Shown one piece after another: positions 1 to 5,887 of a stretch of DNA of 5,905 bases (the first letter of the stretch is position 1; each line of letters starts with the position of its first letter). Origin of the DNA: Candidatus Sumerlaeota bacterium. GTDB taxonomy: Bacteria > Sumerlaeota > Sumerlaeia > UBA8349. Below the pieces are notes generated by a model that saw only the letters and a program-made list of their open reading frames with translations, ran no database searches and was not told where the DNA came from. The DNA lies in the NCBI GenBank assembly GCA_003501375.1, contig DNPO01000202.1, forward strand, positions 5,123 to 11,027, read 5' to 3'. The position numbers and the translations under genes are program-made.

Positions 1-879
1 CAGGTGAACCTGAGTTTTCGCGTGGGGGGGCGTGTGGCAAAGGTCGCGTTTGAAGAAGGCGATTTAGTCAAGGCTGGCGATGTGGTGGCAATGCTCGACT
101 CGGTTCCGCTTGAGGACGACGCACGGGTCGCGCGAGCAAATGTGGAGCAGACATCCGCCACGTTGGCCAAGTATGAAGCGGGGAATCGCCCGCAGGAAAT
201 CGCGGTGGCAAAGGCTGCGGTTGCGGTTCGGGAGGCTGACTTGGCACTTGCTGAAAAGGAATTCAGACGGACTCAGGCACTGTTGACGGATGGCGCTATT
301 TCCAAATCGGAATTCGATACTGCCGAGTCGCGCAAAAAGCAGGCGGAAGCCAATCTTACCTCCGCCCGGGAATCGCTGGGATTGAGCAGCGCGGGATTTC
401 GCGAGGAAGATATTAATGCGGCGCGTGCGTCTCTGCACGCTGCCGGGGCTGCGCTGATGCAGGTGCAAACACGCCTCGCCGACACGCGGTTGATTGCGCC
501 ATCGGATGGCGTTCTTCTGACACGCGTGGTGGAACCAGGGGCGATGGTAACAGCGGGACAAACCGTTGCAACGCTGTCGTTGACGAAAACGGTTTGGGTA
601 CGGGCGTACGTCAATGAAAAAGATTTGGGGAGAATTTCTCCAGGAATGTCCGCCGAAATTTTCACGGATACCGCGCCGAACAAAGCGTACAAGGGGCACA
701 TCGGTTTTATTTCGCCTGAAGCGGAGTTTACTCCGAAATCAGTCGAGACGCCCGAGTTACGAACCGCGTTGGTTTATCGGCTGCGCATTATTGCGGATGA
801 TCCTGACAATGGTTTGCGGCAGGGAATGCCTGTTACGGTAAAATTGCATCCCCAGGATGGAAAGGACGCTGCGCCATGA
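1..879 (+). CDS. ybhG: HlyD-family periplasmic adaptor subunit of YbhGFSR efflux pump (5' partial)
   Basis: This is the membrane-fusion (adaptor) protein that would bridge the inner-membrane ABC exporter and an outer-membrane TolC-type duct. 292 residues are visible and the frame is open at base 1, so the start and the N-terminal signal or anchor (about 45 residues judging by E. coli YbhG) lie outside the window. In fragment numbering, residues 1-33 are the first half of a lipoyl/biotinyl-like domain (VNLSFRVGGRV, then EEGDLVKAGDVVAMLD). Residues 36-160 form a charged Ala/Glu/Lys/Gln-rich coiled-coil hairpin with two arms starting alike (GNRPQEI at 61, GFREEDI at 132). Residues 163-195 are the second lipoyl half (IAPSDG at 165, VVEPG at 176). 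Residues 197-285 are the beta-barrel ending in RQGMPV. The stop overlaps the ybhF start as ATGA. The match to remembered YbhG is strong over the whole length; the exported substrate cannot be read from this protein. Confidence 0.93.
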   Translation, partial: QVNLSFRVGGRVAKVAFEEGDLVKAGDVVAMLDSVPLEDDARVARANVEQTSATLAKYEAGNRPQEIAVAKAAVAVREADLALAEKEFRRTQALLTDGAISKSEFDTAESRKKQAEANLTSARESLGLSSAGFREEDINAARASLHAAGAALMQVQTRLADTRLIAPSDGVLLTRVVEPGAMVTAGQTVATLSLTKTVWVRAYVNEKDLGRISPGMSAEIFTDTAPNKAYKGHIGFISPEAEFTPKSVETPELRTALVYRLRIIADDPDNGLRQGMPVTVKLHPQDGKDAAP

Positions 880-2612
880 GCGCTGCACTGGCGGGACTTA
901 ACGACCTGACCAAGTCGTTCAATTCGACGCAGCCGCCTGCGCTTGATTCCCTCTGTGCGGAGATTTTGCCCGGGCGCATCACGGGGTTGGTTGGCCCGGA
1001 TGGTGCGGGCAAGACCACGCTCATGCGGTTGATGGCCGGGTTGCTGACGCCCACTCGCGGGACGCTTACCGTGTGCGGGTGGGACGTGGTACGCGATGCC
1101 CAGCGCATCCATTCGGAAATCGGCTACATGCCGCAACGCTTTGGGTTGTATGAAGACCTCACCGTGATGGAGAACCTGCGGCTGCATGCGGACTTGCGCG
1201 GGGTGGTGGGCACGGAGCGCGAGCAGGTGTTTGAACGGTTGCTGGCATTTACCGATCTGGCGCGATTTCAAAAGCGATTGGCGGGTAAATTGTCGGGTGG
1301 CATGAAACAGAAATTGGGATTGGCCTGCACGCTGATTCGGCGTCCAAAGTTGTTATTGCTGGATGAGCCGAGTGTGGGCGTTGATCCGATTTCGCGCCGT
1401 GAATTGTGGCGGATGGTGCGTGAACTGGTGGACGACGAGACGGGCGTTTTGTGGAGCACTGCTTATCTGGACGAGGCAGAACGCTGCGACGAGGTCTTGC
1501 TTTTGAACGCGGGCAAATTACTTTATACGGGCGTGCCGCGCGGCTTGACGGATCGGGTGCGCGGGCGTTCTTTTCAAATTCAAAACATCCGCGAGGGGCG
1601 GCGACACGTGTTGACCGAGGCACTGCGCAATGATGTAGTGCGAGACGGTGTGGTGCAGGGACGAAACGTGCGTGTTGTTTTTGCGGAAGGTGCGTCGCCA
1701 TTGGGGGCGGTTGAACTTGGGGCTAATCCTGAGGCTAAAGTTGTTAGTGTAGAACCGCGTTTTGAAGATGCGTTTGTCGACATATTGGGTGGCGGGCCGG
1801 GGGGCGATTCAAAACTGGCGCAGCAGATGGAGCAGATTTCTGACGATGGAAGCATGGTGGTGGAAGCGGTTGGGTTAACCAAGCGGTTTGGCGATTTCAC
1901 CGCAGCGGAAGACATCTCTTTTTCCATTGGGCGGGGGAGAATATTTGGGCTGCTGGGGCCAAACGGAGCGGGAAAATCCACCACGTTTAAAATGATGTGC
2001 GGATTGCTCAAACCAACGGCGGGTACGGCGCATGTGATTGGTTTAAATTTGCAAGATGCTCCAAGTCAGGCGCGCGCGCGGATCGGATACATGGCGCAAA
2101 AGTTTTCGCTTTATGGCATTCTGAGTGTGCGACAAAATCTGGAGTTTTTTTCCGGGGCGTATGGGCTGCGCGGGCGACGACAGCGCGAAACGCTGGATCG
2201 CATGATCGAAACATTTGCGCTGCAATCGTACCTGAACACCTCTGCTGAAAGTCTACCGCTTGGCTTCAAGCAGCGGCTGGCGCTTGCGTGTGCGGTGATG
2301 CACGATCCGGTGGCGTTGTTTCTTGACGAGCCAACCTCGGGGGTTGACCCCATCACGCGACGGGAGTTTTGGACGCACATTAACGGCATGGTGGAGAAGG
2401 GCGTTACCGTTGTGGTTACGACGCATTTTATGGACGAAGCCGAGTATTGCGACGAAATCGCGTTGGTCTATCGCGGACGCATCATTGCCACCGGTTCGCC
2501 CGATGATCTGAAGGATACCATGCGTACTGACCAGTTGCAGGAACCGACATTGGAAGATGCGTTCATTGCGCTGATTGAGCGTTCGGATGCGGAGAGGGAG
2601 GCGATGGAATGA
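876..2612 (+). CDS. ybhF: ABC transporter ATP-binding protein with two fused nucleotide-binding domains (YbhF)
   Basis: This cytoplasmic ATPase powers the YbhS/YbhR channel. Its 578 residues equal the E. coli YbhF length as I recall it. NBD1 (about 5-305) has Walker A GPDGAGKT at 40-47, Q-loop YMPQ ending at Q87, signature LSGG at 139-142 and Walker B LLLLDEP at 159-165 with E164. The switch histidine position is alanine (STAYLDEAE, A196). NBD2 (about 328-578) has Walker A GPNGAGKST at 361-369, Q408, a degenerate signature LPLG at 460-463, Walker B LFLDEP with E485, and histidine H517 (TTHFMDEAE). The two halves are thus broken in complementary ways (see findings). Each half ends in an EDAF motif (297-300 and 560-563). 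The ATG overlaps the ybhG stop, with AAAGGA nine bases upstream as ribosome-binding site. Downstream it overlaps ybhS by 4 bp. The family call is very secure; the substrate is unknown. Confidence 0.96.
   Translation: MSAALAGLNDLTKSFNSTQPPALDSLCAEILPGRITGLVGPDGAGKTTLMRLMAGLLTPTRGTLTVCGWDVVRDAQRIHSEIGYMPQRFGLYEDLTVMENLRLHADLRGVVGTEREQVFERLLAFTDLARFQKRLAGKLSGGMKQKLGLACTLIRRPKLLLLDEPSVGVDPISRRELWRMVRELVDDETGVLWSTAYLDEAERCDEVLLLNAGKLLYTGVPRGLTDRVRGRSFQIQNIREGRRHVLTEALRNDVVRDGVVQGRNVRVVFAEGASPLGAVELGANPEAKVVSVEPRFEDAFVDILGGGPGGDSKLAQQMEQISDDGSMVVEAVGLTKRFGDFTAAEDISFSIGRGRIFGLLGPNGAGKSTTFKMMCGLLKPTAGTAHVIGLNLQDAPSQARARIGYMAQKFSLYGILSVRQNLEFFSGAYGLRGRRQRETLDRMIETFALQSYLNTSAESLPLGFKQRLALACAVMHDPVALFLDEPTSGVDPITRREFWTHINGMVEKGVTVVVTTHFMDEAEYCDEIALVYRGRIIATGSPDDLKDTMRTDQLQEPTLEDAFIALIERSDAEREAME
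2591..2601 (+). promoter_or_regulatory. Strong ribosome-binding site for ybhS
   Basis: GGAGAGGGAGG lies inside the end of ybhF, seven bases before the ybhS ATG. It is the most purine-rich Shine-Dalgarno of the operon and supports the ATG at 2609 over the later in-frame ATG at residue 13. Together with the ATGA overlap it points to translational coupling. Confidence 0.75.
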
Positions 2613-3757
2613 AACAAAATAACTTACCTCCCCGTTCCGGACGAATGCGGCGCGTTCGTGCTTTGATAATTAAAGAGTTTTTACAGGCCGTACGCGATCC
2701 CAGCAGCATCATGATCGCTTTTGTGTTGCCGCTGACTTTGTTGTTCCTCTTTGGCTACGGCGTGTCGCTCGATTCCACGCATCTGAGGATCGGTTTGGCT
2801 GTCGAGGACTCCTCGCCTGCGGCGCAAAATCTTGTTCACTCGTTTTCCAACACGCCTTACTTTAGCGTGCGTCTGGCCCGGCATCGCAGCGCGTTGGAAG
2901 ATGATTTGGTTGCGGGGCGCATTCGCGGCATCGTGGTGATCCCTGCGTATTTTTCTGAACGTCTATTGCGGCAAGGGGACACTGCGCCATTGCAGGTAAT
3001 CTCGGACGGCAGTGAACCCAACACGGCAAGTTTTGTGGAAAATTACGCCAACGGAGTTTTTTCTGCCTGGCTTGTGCAGCAGGGGATGGAACAGGCCAAT
3101 GCGGTAAAATCTCCCGTGCAAATCGAATCGCGCTTTTGGTTTAACCCGGAACTCAAAAGTCGCAACACGCTCCTGCCGGGGAGCCTCGCGATTATTCTCG
3201 CGGTCATTGGCACATTGTTAACAGCCTTGGTTGTTTCACGCGAGTGGGAACGCGGCACGATGGAAGCCATGATGGTAACGCCTGCCAGCATGGGCGAAAT
3301 TTTGCTGGGCAAGTTGATTCCGTACTTTATTCTGGGCATGGGTTCCATGCTCGTATCGGTTGCTATTTCGCATTTGTTTTTTGAATTGCCCATCCGCGGG
3401 TCGTTGGGAGCGTTGTGCGTGGTATCGGCGGCGTTTTTGCTGGCCTCGCTCAGCCTCGGACTGCTCATTTCCAGCGTGGCGAAAAATCAATTCGTCGCCG
3501 GGCAGGCGGCGTTACTCGCAGCCTATCTGCCTGCCATGCTACTTTCCGGGTTTGTTTTTGAGATCGATAGTATGCCAGCGCCGATTCGCGCGATTACGTG
3601 TGTCGTTCCTGCAAAATACCTGGTGAGTTGTTTGAAGACGATTTTTCTGGCAGGTGATATACCCTCGGTGCTCGTGCCCAATACGCTCGCCATGCTGTCC
3701 ATTGCCGCCGTGCTGTTGTTGTTGACCTTGCGCAAAGCCGCAAAGACTCTGGAGTAA
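2609..3757 (+). CDS. ybhS: ABC-2 type inner-membrane permease subunit (YbhS)
   Basis: This is one half of the membrane channel of the exporter. Its 382 residues fit the ABC-2 drug-export permease family (E. coli YbhS about 377). The N-terminus is a basic cytoplasmic amphipathic segment (RRVRALIIKEFLQAVRDPSS, 14-33), followed by TM1 at about 33-52. A large extracytoplasmic domain spans about 53-188 and includes SDGSEPNTA and WFNPE (177-181). Five more hydrophobic segments lie at about 189-209, 237-258, 266-289, 297-317 and 353-374. The cytoplasmic loop after TM2 carries REWERGTMEA (211-220), the family's coupling-region motif, and LSGFVFEIDSMP lies near the end of TM5. The ATG is within ATGA overlapping the ybhF stop, with a strong purine-rich GGAGAGGGAGG seven bases upstream. 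It most likely pairs with YbhR as a heterodimer, since the two permeases differ and sit beside a fused two-NBD ATPase. Confidence 0.95.
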   Translation: MKQNNLPPRSGRMRRVRALIIKEFLQAVRDPSSIMIAFVLPLTLLFLFGYGVSLDSTHLRIGLAVEDSSPAAQNLVHSFSNTPYFSVRLARHRSALEDDLVAGRIRGIVVIPAYFSERLLRQGDTAPLQVISDGSEPNTASFVENYANGVFSAWLVQQGMEQANAVKSPVQIESRFWFNPELKSRNTLLPGSLAIILAVIGTLLTALVVSREWERGTMEAMMVTPASMGEILLGKLIPYFILGMGSMLVSVAISHLFFELPIRGSLGALCVVSAAFLLASLSLGLLISSVAKNQFVAGQAALLAAYLPAMLLSGFVFEIDSMPAPIRAITCVVPAKYLVSCLKTIFLAGDIPSVLVPNTLAMLSIAAVLLLLTLRKAAKTLE

Positions 3758-3760
3758 ACC

Positions 3761-4870
3761 ATGTTGCGTCGCATTTTCTCACTCATTTTAAAGGAAGCGC
3801 GCATGATCTGGCGCGACAAGAAAAGCCGCATGGTGCTTATCGTGCCGCCGATATTGCAAACGATTATTTTTTCTTTCGCTGTTACGCTTGACGTCAAAAA
3901 CGTTTCCATCGCCGTGCTGAATCAGGACAGTGGGCGGGAGGGGTATGAACTGGTGGAACGTTTTCGCGGAAGCGGAACCTTTACGCACGTTCTTTATTTG
4001 CAGGGAGTGCAGGAAATACAACCGACCATTGATTCGCAAAAGTCCCTGTTGGTTTTGCACATTCCGTCAGATTTTTCCAGACAGGTGGAAGATGGTGCTT
4101 CGGGACAGGTGCAACTGATTTTGGATGCGCGGCGCACCAATGCGGCTCAGATATGCCTGGGGTATGCCAACCGAATTGTCAGCACATTCAATCAGGAGAT
4201 CGAGACGCAGCGAAACATTCCGCACCAGCGCGCTGCTCTGGTGACGCGGACGTGGTTTAATCCCAATAAGACTTTTCCGTGGTTTAGCCTGCCAAGTCTG
4301 GTAGCAGTGCTCACGGCGATAGAGGCGTTGTTGCTAACAGGGTTGTCTGTTGCGCGGGAGCGCGAACTTGGTACGTTTGATCAGTTGCTGGTGTCGCCGT
4401 TGCAACCGTTTGAAATTTTGGTGGGGAAAAGCGTTCCGCCGATGATCGCCGGTATCGGTGAGGGTACGTTTATTATCACCGTGGCGGTCTTTGTTTTTGG
4501 CGTGCCGTTTCAAGGTTCTCTTGCCTTGTTGTATGGCGCGATGTGCGTTTATCTATTGGCGGTGGTGGGTGTTGGCCTTTTCATTTCCAGCCTCGTTGCG
4601 ACGCAGCAGCAGGCGTTGCTCGGCGTGTTCATGTGCATGATTCCGCTGGTGCAACTTTCCGGGTTTGCGACGCCTGTTGAGAATATGCCGGACTGGCTTC
4701 AGGTGTTGAACCATGCCAATCCGATGGCTTACTTTATGACGATCAGCAAAGGTATTTTTTTAAAGGACATGTCGGTGGGTGCCGTGATGAGCAACACCTG
4801 GCCAATGGCAATTATCGCCTGCGTTACCCTGACGGCTGCGGCGTGGTTATTCCGTAAGCGGTTGGCGTGA
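3761..4870 (+). CDS. ybhR: ABC-2 type inner-membrane permease subunit (YbhR)
   Basis: This is the second channel subunit. Its 369 residues are close to E. coli YbhR (about 368). The layout mirrors YbhS: a basic N-terminal helix (LILKEARMIWRDKKSR), TM1 at about 24-43, and an extracytoplasmic domain at 44-175 that ends with the same WFNP motif (165-168). Hydrophobic segments follow at about 176-196, 225-248, 254-277, 284-304 and 345-364. The loop after TM2 reads VARERELGTFDQLL (197-210), the counterpart of REWERGTMEA in YbhS. LSGFATPVENMP (299-310) follows TM5. It starts 3 bp after the ybhS stop. The final codons of ybhS provide GGAG six bases ahead of this ATG, so translation probably depends on ribosomes finishing ybhS. 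It is the last gene of the operon within the window and converges on the reductase gene 45 bp away. Confidence 0.95.
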   Translation: MLRRIFSLILKEARMIWRDKKSRMVLIVPPILQTIIFSFAVTLDVKNVSIAVLNQDSGREGYELVERFRGSGTFTHVLYLQGVQEIQPTIDSQKSLLVLHIPSDFSRQVEDGASGQVQLILDARRTNAAQICLGYANRIVSTFNQEIETQRNIPHQRAALVTRTWFNPNKTFPWFSLPSLVAVLTAIEALLLTGLSVARERELGTFDQLLVSPLQPFEILVGKSVPPMIAGIGEGTFIITVAVFVFGVPFQGSLALLYGAMCVYLLAVVGVGLFISSLVATQQQALLGVFMCMIPLVQLSGFATPVENMPDWLQVLNHANPMAYFMTISKGIFLKDMSVGAVMSNTWPMAIIACVTLTAAAWLFRKRLA

Positions 4871-4915
4871 TGGGCGAGTTCACTGGACAGATCGCGAGCC
4901 CATGATGTAAAGCCC
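4871..4915. other. Convergent intergenic gap with a short inverted repeat
   Basis: These 45 bp separate the stops of ybhR (+) and the reductase gene (-). ATGGGC at 4870-4875 pairs perfectly with GCCCAT at 4898-4903 across a 22-base loop. The arms are short and there is no T-run on either strand right after the stem, so it is not a convincing intrinsic terminator. It could still be a weak bidirectional stop. No other feature is visible here. Confidence 0.3.
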
Positions 4916-5611
4916 TTACTGTTTTCCGCCTCTTGCGCCGTGCGCTGTTTGCAAATGTTCAATTAAGGTTCCAACCCCAAGGCGTTCCATCACAGCCGCC
5001 AGCCGCTCTTTCGCCTGTCCATGCGCGCAGAACCAATCCAGCGTATCGTTTAGCACTGCCACCACCTCATCTTCCGTGTGGCAAACAAACGGCAATTTAT
5101 CTGCCAGACGTACGCGGCGTCCGCAATTGCCACCGACAAAAATCACATAAGCCGTCTGGCCTTCTTTACGCAGTCCCTGCACGCCAAAATCGTTCGTGAT
5201 CGGTTTAGCGCAACTGTTGGGACAACCAGTTGTGGCTATCTTGAATTTGTGCGTCAGCGTACGGTCCTTGACCTGATCAAAAATACGTTGTGCCAAACGT
5301 TGCGCATCAATAATTCCAAACCGACAAGCCGTTCCCGGACATGCCGAAACGGTGCGGACGTGCGGGCCGGTTCCTCCGGCTGGAATTCCCGCATCAGCCA
5401 ATGCCTTCAAAACTTCATCGGTTTTTTCGGCGGGAATGTCCTGAATTTCCAATCCCTGACGTGTGGTAAAATGAATCTCTCCGCTTCCATATTTTTGCGC
5501 GATCCACGCGAGTGGTTCGAGCGATTCGGCATTGAAACGTCCGCCCACCACCTGAATCCGCACCGAAACCCACGCTGAGTCTTTCATACGAATTACACCG
5601 CAAGTTGCCAT
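4916..5611 (-). CDS. Small sirohaem/[4Fe-4S] sulfite- or nitrite-reductase-like protein
   Basis: This is probably a cytoplasmic redox enzyme with sirohaem coupled to an iron-sulfur cluster, of the kind that reduces sulfite or nitrite by six electrons. Its 231 residues hold one ferredoxin-like half-domain (SVRIQVVGGRF 15-25, GSGEIHFTTRQ 42-52, where the TTRQ arginine contacts sirohaem in relatives) and one catalytic half. Cluster ligands are C91 and C96 (ACPGTACRFG) and C130 and C134 (TGCPNSCAKP). TGCPNSC plus six residues plus DFGV fits the classic nitrite/sulfite reductase signature. A tail VGGNCGRRVRLADKL (159-173) follows, as in NirB-type enzymes. There is no extra ferredoxin insert, unlike AsrC. 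Size and domain content fit the small assimilatory-type sulfite reductases such as that of Desulfovibrio vulgaris. The first cysteine pair is one residue closer than usual (see findings). Start choice: ATG at 5611 has AGAAAG six bases upstream; in-frame ATG 5626, GTG 5650 and ATG 5587 are alternatives. Sulfite versus nitrite cannot be decided here. Confidence 0.88.
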   Translation of the reverse strand: MATCGVIRMKDSAWVSVRIQVVGGRFNAESLEPLAWIAQKYGSGEIHFTTRQGLEIQDIPAEKTDEVLKALADAGIPAGGTGPHVRTVSACPGTACRFGIIDAQRLAQRIFDQVKDRTLTHKFKIATTGCPNSCAKPITNDFGVQGLRKEGQTAYVIFVGGNCGRRVRLADKLPFVCHTEDEVVAVLNDTLDWFCAHGQAKERLAAVMERLGVGTLIEHLQTAHGARGGKQ

Positions 5612-5679
5612 GATTATCTTTCTCATTCTTTGGGAATCGTATAGGCCCACATAAGCCCCACACCCATAATCCGAGGCAA

Positions 5680-5708
5680 ATTCTACACCGCCAAAACGCC
5701 TTCGTCAA
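5680..5708 (-). promoter_or_regulatory. Sigma-70-type promoter of the sirohaem reductase gene
   Basis: Read on the - strand, TTGACG (5708-5703) and TAGAAT (5685-5680) are separated by exactly 17 bp. Each hexamer has one mismatch to the TTGACA/TATAAT consensus. Transcription would begin near 5673, giving a leader of about 60 bases to the ATG at 5611, or about 20 if the GTG at 5650 were used. The position directly ahead of the gene makes a chance match less likely. Confidence 0.7.
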
Positions 5709-5731
5709 GGCATGCAAAACAAGAACACAGT

Positions 5732-5746
5732 GCGTCATTCTGACGC
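5732..5746. promoter_or_regulatory. Perfect inverted repeat upstream of the reductase promoter (possible operator)
   Basis: GCGTCA-TTC-TGACGC is a perfect 6-bp palindrome with a 3-base centre, 23 bp behind the -35 box. Its centre is near -66 relative to the predicted start site, a typical place for an activator to bind. The half-site CGTCA recurs at 5703-5707, overlapping the -35 box, exactly 30 bp from the copy at 5733-5737. It may instead be an RNA hairpin or chance; no regulator is identifiable. Confidence 0.35.
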
Positions 5747-5809
5747 CCTGCGCCGCCTGCTTTGGGACAAAAAAAGCCCCTCATATATTTAGAAATGCCG
5801 TTCGATCTC

Positions 5810-5841
5810 ATTTAAACCCCATTCACAGGGGTAATTGAAAG
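5810..5841 (+). repeat. Solitary CRISPR-repeat-like sequence (no array seen)
   Basis: A 32-base stretch has the build of Cas6-processed repeats: an A/T-rich start (ATTTAAA), a hairpin ACCCC (5816-5820), seven-base loop, GGGGT (5828-5832), then A and an eight-base tail ATTGAAAG (5834-5841) like the 5' handle of type I-B and related crRNAs. No second copy occurs to the left or within the 64 bases to the right, so this is not a CRISPR array as seen. It may be a relic, a misplaced repeat, or chance. Confidence 0.2.
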
Positions 5842-5863
5842 ACCCCGTTTTGTTGTAGATTTT

Positions 5864-5878
5864 CGTCCCGTAGGGACG
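5864..5878. repeat. Perfect hairpin, REP-like
   Basis: CGTCCC-GTA-GGGACG is a perfect 6-bp stem with a three-base loop. Sequences with a CGTCCC...GGGACG core recur in many environmental bacterial genomes in my recollection, usually as extragenic palindromes. Only one copy lies in the window, so its repetitive nature is inferred. Confidence 0.45.
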
Positions 5879-5887
5879 TCTGAATTT

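Noticed and set aside
64..701. Long antisense open frames (211 and 142 codons) opposite ybhG
   Set aside because: Their translations are low-complexity, Arg/Cys-rich, with no recognisable motif, and the + strand frame encodes a clear HlyD-type adaptor across the same bases.
774..2011. Antisense open frames opposite ybhF (up to 165 codons)
   Set aside because: They are shadows of codon bias in the strongly recognised ATPase gene; no ribosome-binding site or protein family is seen.
4870..4903. Intrinsic terminator between ybhR and the reductase gene
   Set aside because: The 6-bp arms with a 22-base loop lack an adjacent T-run on either strand, so only a weak inverted repeat is supported.
5078..5578. 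Open frame of 166 codons on the + strand opposite the reductase gene
   Set aside because: The - strand frame contains the conserved sirohaem/iron-sulfur motifs; the + strand product has no family features.
5626..5650. Upstream starts of the reductase (GTG 5650, ATG 5626)
   Set aside because: Neither has a better Shine-Dalgarno than the ATG at 5611, and the added residues show no conserved feature; they remain possible.
5641..5665. G-quadruplex in the reductase leader (G-runs on the - strand)
   Set aside because: Only three runs of three or more G occur close together; a fourth is missing.
5764..5831. Bidirectional terminator from the A7-GCCCC tract (5770-5780)
   Set aside because: The nearest GGGG partner is about 47 bases away and the intervening sequence does not form a continuous stem.
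5835..5861. Rightward promoter TTGAAA to TAGATT
   Set aside because: The spacer is only 15 bp and no gene follows within the window.
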